From positions 1 through 64,000 of the forward strand of contig CAZXIN010000014.1 in the NCBI GenBank assembly GCA_964640795.1: a stretch of 64,000 bases of DNA, read 5' to 3'. The number at the start of each line of letters is the position of its first letter. The stretch's first letter is position 1. Below, piece after piece: positions 17,603-25,956 of this stretch. A program made the position numbers and the translations under genes. This DNA comes from M269 sp964640795 (GTDB lineage Bacteria > Pseudomonadota > Gammaproteobacteria > Enterobacterales > Alteromonadaceae). Below the pieces are notes generated by a model. It was not told the origin of the DNA. It made no database searches and worked only from the letters and a program-made list of their open reading frames with translations.

Positions 17603-18654
17603 TGAAAACACTACGACTCTTTATCGCCCTTATTTTTGCCACCACAATACAAGCAAAAAGCCTACACCTACCGAATTTACCGGAACCTGTAAGTAACAAC
17701 GCCGTCGCTAAAGTCACCACAGATACAGGACAATACCTTATCAGCTTTATGGGGCTGGGAGCAGGTAAAACCTACAAAGATGTGCACGACAAAGTTTGGA
17801 TGTTAACGCTCGGTGAAAATCATTGGAAAGCTATGCCTGCGGTGCCGTCATCACTCCCACTGAAAGGTAGGCTTGCCTCTGTCGCGATCGGTGTAAAAGG
17901 TTATGCTTATGTTTTTGGTGGCTATACTGTCGCGGAAGATCATACCGAAGTATCTAGCCCAGATAATTTCCGATTTGACCCAGATGATCAGAGTTACACG
18001 AAAATAGCCCCCATGCCTGTCGCAACAGACGATGCAGTGGCACTTTCATACCAGGATAAATACATTTATCTCATCAGTGGCTGGCACAATGACGGCAACG
18101 TCAATTTAGTACAAATATACGACATTAAAGCTAACACTTGGCAACAAGCCTCTCCCTTCTTAGGCAAACCGGTTTTCGGCCATGCTGGCGGCATTGTTGA
18201 TAACAGAATGCTTATTTGTGACGGGGTTATTGTTAAAGCTCAAGCGCAAAATCGTAGGACTTTCTTAGCAGAGCCGGCTTGCTATACCGGAACAATCAAT
18301 CAAGAAAACCCCACTAAAATTGATTGGAGGGTCATCCCTCACCCAACCGGCGTTGCACGTTATCGCATGGCAGCGAATGGTGACAAAGCCTCTAATACGG
18401 TACTCTTCCTCGGAGGTTCTGATAACCCATATAATTATGACGGCATCGGTTACAACGGTGAGCCTTCAAAGCCATCGGACACAATTTGGCGTTACAACTT
18501 TGATAGTAAAAGCTGGTCCTTCGAGGTCACAAAAAACGCTTCCATGGATCATAGACGTTTACTCATACTCCCTAAACAAAAGACAGCATTGACTATAGGT
18601 GGCATGACAGATAACCAAACCGTCATCAATGCAGTGAACACCATTTCGCTTTGA
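17602..18654 (+). CDS. Exported kelch-repeat protein
   Basis: ATG at 17602 overlaps the argE stop (TAATG) and begins a signal peptide (MKTLRLFIALIFATTIQA), so it is preferred over the ATG at 17593. The 350-residue protein contains kelch-type blades (GYAYVFGGYTV, YIYLISGWHND, NTVLFLGGSDN, TALTIGGM), probably forming a six-bladed beta-propeller in the periplasm. It resembles N-acetylneuraminate epimerase-like kelch proteins in general layout, but nothing nearby concerns sialic acid, so no enzyme name is given. Coupling to argE is probably coincidental operon growth. Confidence 0.8.
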   Translation: MKTLRLFIALIFATTIQAKSLHLPNLPEPVSNNAVAKVTTDTGQYLISFMGLGAGKTYKDVHDKVWMLTLGENHWKAMPAVPSSLPLKGRLASVAIGVKGYAYVFGGYTVAEDHTEVSSPDNFRFDPDDQSYTKIAPMPVATDDAVALSYQDKYIYLISGWHNDGNVNLVQIYDIKANTWQQASPFLGKPVFGHAGGIVDNRMLICDGVIVKAQAQNRRTFLAEPACYTGTINQENPTKIDWRVIPHPTGVARYRMAANGDKASNTVLFLGGSDNPYNYDGIGYNGEPSKPSDTIWRYNFDSKSWSFEVTKNASMDHRRLLILPKQKTALTIGGMTDNQTVINAVNTISL

Positions 18655-18735
18655 CTACCATGATTTATACCCGTATAAACCTAACAAAGCTTTTGCAACA
18701 TACGCCAACAGGGCTAATCGCCCAAAGGATTCTTT

Positions 18736-19635
18736 ATGAAAAAGGCACTACTCCCACTTATCGTGACAGCCGCACTAACCAGCCTAGTTGCATGTGATAC
18801 AGCACCAGAATCAACAACAGTTGCGAGTGATGGGGTAGCAGAAAAAGCTATGTCAACCAAATCACTTGCTGAGATTTTGTCTGCCCAAACGGCAGAGGTT
18901 CAAGCTCGTTTTCCAGCGAGAAACCCCCAGCAAGTGCTGGAGTTCTTTGACATTAAACCCGGCATGACAGTCGTTGAAGCACTGCCTGGTGGTGGTTGGT
19001 ACAGCAAAATCTTATTACCCTATTTGGGCAATGATGGACACCTAATAGGCGCAGACTATGCTGCCGACATGTTTCCTAAATTTGGTTTTTTCAGTGAAGA
19101 AGCTATCGAAGCTAAAAAGACCTGGGTTCAAACATGGACAGCCCAAGCTGAGGGTTGGCGCACAGAAAGTGATGCAAATATTAAAGCTTATCAAATGAAC
19201 TCGATGCCGAATAATTTGGATGGTACGGCTGACGCCATACTATTTATACGAGCATTACATAACTTGGCTCGTTTTGAGAACGACGGCGAATATTTAACAA
19301 AAGCACTATCTGAGGCTTTTCGAGTCTTGAAATCAGGAGGTGTAGTGGGTGTAGTACAACACTTAGCCCCAGAAGATGCATCTGACGAATGGGCAAGTGG
19401 TTCAAAAGGCTACCTGAAGAAAGCTTTTGTGATTGACCGCATGGAAAATGCAGGCTTTAAGTATGTTGGAAGCAGCGATATCAATCTAAACCCGGCAGAC
19501 AAGCCTGGCGAAGACGATATTGTTTGGCGGCTTTCTCCTAGCTTTGCTACCAGCGGTGACGACCCCGCTTTGAAAGCTAAATATAAGGCGATTGGCGAAT
19601 CAACTCGAATGACCTTGAAGTTTATCAAACCCTAG
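18736..19635 (+). CDS. Methyltransferase-like lipoprotein
   Basis: A 299-residue protein with a lipoprotein signal (LTSLVAC, Cys20). A class I methyltransferase-like fold of the exported predicted-methyltransferase type (COG4798-like) follows: DIKPGMTVVEALPGGGWYSKILLPYLG resembles motif I, and ILFIRALHNLARF and LKSGGVVGVVQHLA resemble later motifs. S-adenosylmethionine is not known to be abundant in the periplasm, so the real activity of this family is unclear. A terminator follows at 19650. Confidence 0.8.
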   Translation: MKKALLPLIVTAALTSLVACDTAPESTTVASDGVAEKAMSTKSLAEILSAQTAEVQARFPARNPQQVLEFFDIKPGMTVVEALPGGGWYSKILLPYLGNDGHLIGADYAADMFPKFGFFSEEAIEAKKTWVQTWTAQAEGWRTESDANIKAYQMNSMPNNLDGTADAILFIRALHNLARFENDGEYLTKALSEAFRVLKSGGVVGVVQHLAPEDASDEWASGSKGYLKKAFVIDRMENAGFKYVGSSDINLNPADKPGEDDIVWRLSPSFATSGDDPALKAKYKAIGESTRMTLKFIKP

Positions 19636-19649
19636 CTCAGATAGTTTTT

Positions 19650-19672
19650 GCCATGCTCAAGACGAGCATGGC
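19650..19672 (+). terminator. Terminator after the methyltransferase-like gene
   Basis: A 9-base perfect stem (GCCATGCTC / GAGCATGGC) with loop AAGAC, followed on the plus strand by TCTTTATT. It lies between convergent genes, so it may also limit transcription from the nitrate operon, although no T-tract follows on that strand. Confidence 0.7.
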
Positions 19673-19694
19673 TCTTTATTCAGAAGTTACAACG

Positions 19695-20903
19695 TTAAAA
19701 CTTAGCTAAGAACTGCACCCACAATATACGCCTATCAATAGTGAGATCATCACCATTAAAATCAGCATATTTCAATAAACCTGAGTAGTTCTTACTGAAT
19801 TTATAGCTTGCCGTTAAATCAATCTCATCACCGAAATCTGCATCACCGGTTTCAGCTTCGAACTGATGATAAGTCGCAGAAAGATTAACACCGCGAACTT
19901 TACCTGCGACCTTAAAATAAAGGTCATCTAACCCACTGTCCTGCGGCGTGACAAGAAATAGATCCGCAAAACCGTTGAATTTATGTAGTGTTGCCAGCGG
20001 TGTGCTAAATGCCCGACCATTGTCACTGCCCAAAGACTCAAACCCTGCGGTTAGATTTACTTTAGAGAGCTTCAACGTGCCATCTAAAGCAATGTAGTCA
20101 ACAGAAAAATCAAAAGGGTTGTCACCTGTATCCGTTTGATTCACATAAGACGCATGAAACTGATAACCAACACGGTTAACTTTGCCACTCTTTTGGTAAT
20201 CAAAGCCTACATTCGTTGTAGCTAGTGCTGCTAAATCATTAAAATCCAGCTCATAGTAAAAAGCCGACAAGTTGTGTCCGCCTGCCGGTTTGTAGCTAAA
20301 ATGAGCAAGGTGTAAATCGCTATCTATATCACTATTAGGACTGTCTTCACCAAAGATTCGATTGACGTTATAAATATAGGAATAATCGAGTTTAATTGTA
20401 TCCGACACTCTCGACTCGACTCGAAATCCATCATAAGTCTGTTCATTTTGGCGCCAAGCAACACCGCCGATAAAACGCTGTGCATCATGGTTAATGCGCT
20501 GACGACCGAACTTTAAACTGGTTGTTCCAGACGCTTGGTAATTAATATACGCCTGATTGACTTCAGTACCTGACGGGTCAGCCACCACAGGAAAGCGAGT
20601 ATTACCATTCACTGTATCATTAAAGGTTTCACCAAAAATATGACTCACATTATCCGCTTCAAGAACAGCACTAAACTTACCCAGATTTCCACTGGTATAA
20701 GTGATACGTGAGCGTATCGTATTGGCGTCAGCGTTTTCGGCTAAGTTCGATTGGTCGACGCCCTCATAGCGATACCTAAATGACACGTTAACTTTACCTT
20801 CAGCTACTGCTTTTGCGACTTTATCACCAAAATTTGATTCTGCTGTCGCCACCCCTGTATATAAAGCGATCCCCAAAGTCATCAATGAAAGTGATGTACG
20901 CAT
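19695..20903 (-). CDS. Outer-membrane beta-barrel porin, alginate-export-like
   Basis: A 402-residue protein with a signal peptide (MRTSLSLMTLGIALYTGVATA). Alternating amphipathic strands (VNVSFRYRYEG, SLKFGRQRINHDAQRFIGGVAWRQNEQTYDGFRV) and a terminal aromatic Phe (WVQFLAKF) mark an outer-membrane barrel; the pattern matches the alginate_exp family. It overlaps the TrpD2-like gene by 22 bases and is the last gene of the nitrate-assimilation operon. A role as a nitrate or nitrite channel is inferred from this position rather than from sequence. Confidence 0.8.
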   Translation of the reverse strand: MRTSLSLMTLGIALYTGVATAESNFGDKVAKAVAEGKVNVSFRYRYEGVDQSNLAENADANTIRSRITYTSGNLGKFSAVLEADNVSHIFGETFNDTVNGNTRFPVVADPSGTEVNQAYINYQASGTTSLKFGRQRINHDAQRFIGGVAWRQNEQTYDGFRVESRVSDTIKLDYSYIYNVNRIFGEDSPNSDIDSDLHLAHFSYKPAGGHNLSAFYYELDFNDLAALATTNVGFDYQKSGKVNRVGYQFHASYVNQTDTGDNPFDFSVDYIALDGTLKLSKVNLTAGFESLGSDNGRAFSTPLATLHKFNGFADLFLVTPQDSGLDDLYFKVAGKVRGVNLSATYHQFEAETGDADFGDEIDLTASYKFSKNYSGLLKYADFNGDDLTIDRRILWVQFLAKF

Positions 20904-21925
20904 TGTTGCTCCCTAGCAATTTTTGTGGTTGATGTATTGTGTTTTACAAAAGTATTTCTATCGCGATTCTGCCAAATTTTTTGGGCATTTAGAATAGTAG
21001 AATGCCACGGCTGTTCATTAATCAAGCTCAACATCAATGCCATTGTGCCTGTCACCGCAGCTTGCGCATATGCCCCACCATCATCTGTCGTGTAAACATG
21101 AGTCAATGCCGACACATCGAGTTTCTTACTCTTGATATGCCATTGCTCAAGTAAAGCTGGAATAGTTTCCTTGATAACTTGCTGCCCTTGGACTCTAAAC
21201 GAGGTCACTTCGCGCTCAGGATTAAGCTCAACCTCACCACCTTCACCTCTAAAGCATAGTAAATTAGAGTCATTCAGCAATTGGCCAATAGTCGCATGCT
21301 TTTCGTCAACATGACGATGAAACACGCCTTGAAAACTCGATGAACCAGTACTTGGTTTAAGCATTCGCGCCAGCGTGTTTGCACAAGAGCGCAGCCCAAG
21401 TTGCTCTCGCAATTGAATGAGGTGATCTAACGCCGGGTTGATCTTATCCAAATCAAGATAGGCAAACCCATTTTGGTCAAGCTGAGTGGCCGCCTGTTGT
21501 GTTGTTAAGGCAACAGGTAGCCCTAAGCTTTCCATGACAGTATTGAGATACAGTCTTTTCGAATCAGGTTCCTGCGTTCCGTGCAAAAAAATACGATACC
21601 CCTGCTGCGCTAAGGCCAACACTGACAGCAAAAACCAAGGCAGATGTCGCCGCTTACCAGCGTAGCAACCGATGTCGATATCGGCTTCAATTTGCTGCAT
21701 CCCTGACACGGTGAACTCTCTTGTCGCCAACAAGAAGCCAGCTAATTCTTCTGGCGTTTCTTCTCTAACACGTAACAACATTAAAAAAGCGCCACGCTGT
21801 TCTGGCGTGCAACACCCAGACAATAACAAGCAGAAGGCTTTATAAGCTTCATCTTGCGACAAGCTTCTTCCCGCTCGTTGCCCTCGTCCGAGTATTTTGA
21901 CGTACTGTTTAAATGAATCAGACAT
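20882..21925 (-). CDS. TrpD2/YbiB-like phosphoribosyltransferase-family protein
   Basis: 347 residues related to anthranilate phosphoribosyltransferase (residues about 20-70: LLSGCCTPEQRGAFLMLLRVREETPEELAGFLLATREF; then DIDIGCYAGKRRHLPWFLLS). The KHGN-like catalytic motif of TrpD is not clear, so it matches the TrpD2/YbiB group, described as DNA-binding rather than tryptophan-making. Genes of this type are found with nitrate-assimilation genes in other proteobacteria. It overlaps sumT by 8 bases (ATGTCTGA), so is translationally coupled. Function in nitrate use unknown. Confidence 0.75.
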   Translation of the reverse strand: MSDSFKQYVKILGRGQRAGRSLSQDEAYKAFCLLLSGCCTPEQRGAFLMLLRVREETPEELAGFLLATREFTVSGMQQIEADIDIGCYAGKRRHLPWFLLSVLALAQQGYRIFLHGTQEPDSKRLYLNTVMESLGLPVALTTQQAATQLDQNGFAYLDLDKINPALDHLIQLREQLGLRSCANTLARMLKPSTGSSSFQGVFHRHVDEKHATIGQLLNDSNLLCFRGEGGEVELNPEREVTSFRVQGQQVIKETIPALLEQWHIKSKKLDVSALTHVYTTDDGGAYAQAAVTGTMALMLSLINEQPWHSTILNAQKIWQNRDRNTFVKHNTSTTKIAREQQCVHHFH

Positions 21926-22820
21926 AAGACGAGGTCCTAGATAACAAAGAAAGATCTATAGCCTGTCGATAGCCAACCACGTCGCCAACTATCAACAGCG
22001 CAGGGCCTTTGAACGCTCTCTTTTGCATCGCAACGGGAAGCGCCTGCACAGTGCGAGTTAACGTCTCTTGCTGCACGGTTGTTGCTTGGTCCACTAACAT
22101 GGCAGGCGTATCAGCTGGCAACCCATGTTCAATTAAACGCTGACAAATCAGATGCACACGCGACAACCCCATATAAAACACTAAGGTCTCTTTACTTCGC
22201 TCACCTTTACGCGGTGCCATAGATGCCCAATCAGGTTCCAGTTCTGGCTTTTTAAACTGCGCTGTAATCAACCGTACTGACTGAGAACAACGCCTGTCTG
22301 TCAGTGGCGTACCTGTGTAGGCCGACATACCTGACGCCGCTGTCACTCCAGGTACAACTGCGAAAGCAATACCCTGCCGCTCCAACGCCATACACTCTTC
22401 GCCAAGTCGTCCGAAAATAGCAGGGTCACCACCTTTCAATCGGACAACGTTCTTGCCAGCGTTTGCTTGTTCACACAACAGGTCGCAAATGACTTCTTGT
22501 TTCATGCTGTGTTTGCCCGCACGTTTACCGACAAATAGCTTTTCGGTTGTGGCAGGGATCAGCGACAGTATTTCATCACTAACCAACCAATCGTAAAGGA
22601 CAACATCGGCTTCTTGCATCAACCGCACAGCCTTCAGAGTCAGTAATTCCACATCCCCCGGCCCTGCGCCAATAAGATGAACATAGCCTTGCCTGTCGTG
22701 AATCTTATTCTTAACTTTTTGCGAAGAATGATGATGGTTAAATGAAATAAAAGGATTTAGCAAAGAACGTTTCAATACTCGCCACATTGAATGGTTCGAT
22801 AGATCCCACAATGAATTCAT
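21918..22820 (-). CDS. cobA: Uroporphyrinogen-III C-methyltransferase
   Basis: 300 residues, about 30 longer than the core family because of an N-terminal extension before VHLIGAGPGDVELLTLKAV. Family motifs are intact: GPGDVELLT, VVRLKGGDPAIFGR, VVPGVTAASG. It methylates uroporphyrinogen III twice using S-adenosylmethionine, giving precorrin-2, the precursor of the siroheme used by NirB. The start overlaps the nasA stop as ATGA. The neighbours indicate dedicated siroheme supply for nitrite reduction. Also called sumT. Confidence 0.93.
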   Translation of the reverse strand: MNSLWDLSNHSMWRVLKRSLLNPFISFNHHHSSQKVKNKIHDRQGYVHLIGAGPGDVELLTLKAVRLMQEADVVLYDWLVSDEILSLIPATTEKLFVGKRAGKHSMKQEVICDLLCEQANAGKNVVRLKGGDPAIFGRLGEECMALERQGIAFAVVPGVTAASGMSAYTGTPLTDRRCSQSVRLITAQFKKPELEPDWASMAPRKGERSKETLVFYMGLSRVHLICQRLIEHGLPADTPAMLVDQATTVQQETLTRTVQALPVAMQKRAFKGPALLIVGDVVGYRQAIDLSLLSRTSSYV

Positions 22821-25558
22821 ACCAACACCTCTTCAGTTTGTTCTTTTGGTGTCGATTGAACGGCTTTAATAAGCACCGATAATTCTGGCTTACAAGAACC
22901 ACAGTTGGTTCCACACTTCAGCGCTCGCCCTAAACCGGCAACGGTATTATTTCCACTTGCAATCGCGCTTGTGATATCACCTTGAGTAACGTTAAAGCAG
23001 CTGCATACGACAGGCGTTGAAACCTGCCCTGACACTTTCCCCTGCAACCAACGTGACTTTTGTTCAAAGGACAACGCTTCATCGCCCATGCTTATGTCAT
23101 TGGTTATTGTCAGTACTTCTCGTCTTGACCTTGCAGCCTTTAAGAACAGTTGTAATTTATCATCTTGAGTCATTAAAACAGTCTGTTCATCTTGTCCATT
23201 CAGTGACAACCATTGCCCCTTATCAGACAGGGTTGTTTGTAACCAGTGCTTCCAATCCGCAACAGACTCATTCACGGCTAAGAGATAGCGAAACCCGTTC
23301 TTAACAATTTGCTCGACCCAGAACTCAGCCTTACCATTTAGATCAACAGCTGAAAGTGATTGCTTACTTATGATTTGTATATATTGCTTAAAATCTATTT
23401 TCGTGAGGCTTACTGCCGCGTGCTTTAATTCAGGTTGCCCTGAAATCGCATCTCCTACAGCGTCAAATAGAAATGCAATACTGGCTGAAGAACTGTTCTG
23501 TCGGCTCCAATGAATTGGCGCAAAGCACTCACCATGGCGAATACCCGCATCCACCTTCACAGCCAATTTGACAGATGCTGCCCCGCTCACCGCCGATGAC
23601 AATCCAACCAAATCACCTTCTTTTAAATCAAGCGCGTCAGCGTCATGCGGATGGACTACAACAAAAGGTTCTTGAATATGTTGTGCCAACTCATATGATT
23701 GCCCTGTTCTTGTCATGGTATGCCACTGATCTCTTATACGACCACTGTTTAGCACAAGGGAATGTTGCTTGCTTGTTTGCTGAGTCGGCAATTGTGGTGT
23801 CACAGCAATAAAATTAGCTTTTTTGTTCTTAGTATAAAAAATACTGTCGGTGAATAGACGTTTTGTTCCCTGTTTAGCTGTTTGAGTCACTGGCCATTGA
23901 ATAGGCTTAAAGTTGTCATACTGGTGTTGCGATAGCCGCCCCAAGCCAGACAAGTCAAAACTTCTCTGTCCTCGGTTCTGATAAGCTGATAACGCAATAT
24001 GTTCATTAAAGATATCTTTCGGCGACTCAAAATCAAACCCTTCAAAGCCCATAGCTTTGGCCACCTCACACATGATTTTCCAATCATGTTTTGCGTTGCC
24101 AGAAGCCGGTAATAATCCTCGCTGTCTGGATATTCTGCGTTCAGAATTGGTCACCATGCCATCTTTCTCAGACCAGCCTGTTGCTGGTAACTTCACGTCA
24201 GCGAAGTCCAAAGTATCGTTTTTGGCAATACAGTCAGAGACAACAACCAGATCGCAATTTTTAAACGCTCGCTCTACTTTTTCTCGATGAGGTAAGCTCA
24301 CTAGAGGATTAGTCGCCATCACCCAAACAGCTTTCACTTTGCCAGACGCCATCGCATCAATTAGATCTAATGCCATCAGCCCGGGCTTTTCAGCGATAGT
24401 AGGTGAGTCCCAAAAAGTAGCAACAGACTCTCTATGCTCAGGGTTCGTTATATCCATGTGTGCAGCAAGCATATTGGCTAAACCGCCCACTTCCCTACCA
24501 CCCATCGCATTAGGTTGACCCGTCATTGAAAAAGGGCCATTACCTGATTTGCCAATTTTCCCTGAAACAAGATGGCAGTTAATGATTGCGTTGGATTTGT
24601 CGACGCCACTGGTAGATTGATTAACTCCCATCGAATAAAAAGTGACTGCCGATTCCTTTTCCGAAAACCATTGATAAAAGCGCTTTAAGTCGTTGATATC
24701 AAGCTCACAATAGCTCGCAACTTTTTCAAGATGCCACTTAGAAGACGTCGTTAAACATTCACCAAAGTCGTTAGTATGCTGAACAACGAAGTCTCTATCG
24801 ATATAGCTGTCATTAGTTGCAATAAAACGGAAAAGCCCATTAAAGATAGCAACATCGGAACCCGGTTTAAGCGCTAGATGTAAGTCGGCCAATTCACAAG
24901 TAGCTGTTCTTCGTGGGTCAATAACAACCACTTTCATCGATGGATTGAGCTTTTTCGCACGTTCAATACGTTGATAAAGGACAGGGTGTGTCCAAGCCGC
25001 ATTGGACCCAACAAACACAAGCAGCTCTGTTTGTTCTAAGTCTTCATAACAACAAGGAACTGCGTCTGCACCAAATGCTCTTTTGTATCCGGCGACAGCA
25101 GACGACATGCAAAGGCGAGAATTAGTATCGATATTAGCGCTACCTATGTAGCCCTTCATCAATTTATTGGCGACATAATAGTCTTCTGTTAAGAGTTGTC
25201 CTGACACATAGAAAGCGACGGCTTCTGGACCATGCTGCTGAACAATGCTTTTGAACCCGCTTGCCACATGTTCAATAGCCTCACGCCAAGGTACTTGCTG
25301 GCCGCCTATTTCAGGCTCTAACAATCTATTCCCTTGCCCATTTGTTTCAGCGAGCTTGCTACCTTTAACACACAAACGTCCATAATTTGCGGGGTGTTCA
25401 GGTGTGGCATTCACTTGCATTCCAACAGAATCAGTGCTTCCAGACTGACTTACCGTCACTTCAACATCAACACCACAGCCAACACCGCAATAAGGACAAG
25501 TCGTCTGCCCTATACGACATTCGGTATTTTTCACGCTGGAAAGTACTGTATTTTTCAT
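22817..25558 (-). CDS. nasA: Assimilatory nitrate reductase catalytic subunit
   Basis: The frame opens at a TTG at 25576, but ATG at 25558 has AGAGG six bases before it; that gives 913 residues. It reduces nitrate to nitrite in the cytoplasm with a bis-MGD molybdenum cofactor. Near the N-terminus TTCPYCGVGCGVDVEV and GRLCVKG bind a [4Fe-4S] cluster; the molybdopterin oxidoreductase domain follows (for example SNAAWTHPVLYQRIERAK) and the dinucleotide-binding domain (SGRIRDQWHTMTRTG). The C-terminus holds a BFD-like [2Fe-2S] domain (CSCFNVTQGD, CGTNCGSCKPEL), typical of NasA forms that take electrons from a small carrier or reductase. No separate reductase gene (NasC-type) is seen here. Confidence 0.95.
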   Translation of the reverse strand: MKNTVLSSVKNTECRIGQTTCPYCGVGCGVDVEVTVSQSGSTDSVGMQVNATPEHPANYGRLCVKGSKLAETNGQGNRLLEPEIGGQQVPWREAIEHVASGFKSIVQQHGPEAVAFYVSGQLLTEDYYVANKLMKGYIGSANIDTNSRLCMSSAVAGYKRAFGADAVPCCYEDLEQTELLVFVGSNAAWTHPVLYQRIERAKKLNPSMKVVVIDPRRTATCELADLHLALKPGSDVAIFNGLFRFIATNDSYIDRDFVVQHTNDFGECLTTSSKWHLEKVASYCELDINDLKRFYQWFSEKESAVTFYSMGVNQSTSGVDKSNAIINCHLVSGKIGKSGNGPFSMTGQPNAMGGREVGGLANMLAAHMDITNPEHRESVATFWDSPTIAEKPGLMALDLIDAMASGKVKAVWVMATNPLVSLPHREKVERAFKNCDLVVVSDCIAKNDTLDFADVKLPATGWSEKDGMVTNSERRISRQRGLLPASGNAKHDWKIMCEVAKAMGFEGFDFESPKDIFNEHIALSAYQNRGQRSFDLSGLGRLSQHQYDNFKPIQWPVTQTAKQGTKRLFTDSIFYTKNKKANFIAVTPQLPTQQTSKQHSLVLNSGRIRDQWHTMTRTGQSYELAQHIQEPFVVVHPHDADALDLKEGDLVGLSSAVSGAASVKLAVKVDAGIRHGECFAPIHWSRQNSSSASIAFLFDAVGDAISGQPELKHAAVSLTKIDFKQYIQIISKQSLSAVDLNGKAEFWVEQIVKNGFRYLLAVNESVADWKHWLQTTLSDKGQWLSLNGQDEQTVLMTQDDKLQLFLKAARSRREVLTITNDISMGDEALSFEQKSRWLQGKVSGQVSTPVVCSCFNVTQGDITSAIASGNNTVAGLGRALKCGTNCGSCKPELSVLIKAVQSTPKEQTEEVLV

Positions 25559-25589
25559 GCCATACCTCTTACGCAATAGTCAGCCTGAA

Positions 25590-25946
25590 TTATGCAGCCT
25601 GAGATATCTGCACTTCGTTGCCGCTTATTCGAGCTAAGTAAGCACTTACACTTGATTTTTCATCTTCAATACAATGACCTGTTTCTAAACAGATATGCTG
25701 TTTGTACAATGGAGATGCCACAACCAACTTGTCACCAATGGAACCCATTAAGCCTCGGCTTAACACATTGGCTTGGCCAACAGGGTCCCAATTGTCGATA
25801 GCAAAAACTCGCTCTTCATCACCTTGCACGCAAAGAAATAACGCAACTTGCTTATCACCGTATTTGGCACAGACCCCGGCATTTCTGACTAAGTCGCCTG
25901 CGGAACACAACGTGGTCCATTCATTAACACTACTTTGTGAACTCAT
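25590..25946 (-). CDS. nirD: Nitrite reductase small subunit
   Basis: 118 residues, the usual length for the Rieske-like small subunit of NADH-dependent nitrite reductase. The Rieske fold is recognisable (ERVFAIDNWDPVGQANVLSRGLMGSIGDKLVVASPLYKQHICLETG) without cluster ligands, which is normal for NirD. It lies 10 bases after nirB and 32 before nasA. Confidence 0.92.
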   Translation of the reverse strand: MSSQSSVNEWTTLCSAGDLVRNAGVCAKYGDKQVALFLCVQGDEERVFAIDNWDPVGQANVLSRGLMGSIGDKLVVASPLYKQHICLETGHCIEDEKSSVSAYLARISGNEVQISQAA

Positions 25947-25956
25947 AAACGCCCCC

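Noticed and set aside
17602..18654. Naming the kelch protein NanM (sialic acid epimerase)
   Set aside because: Only the general kelch propeller is visible; no sialic-acid genes are near.
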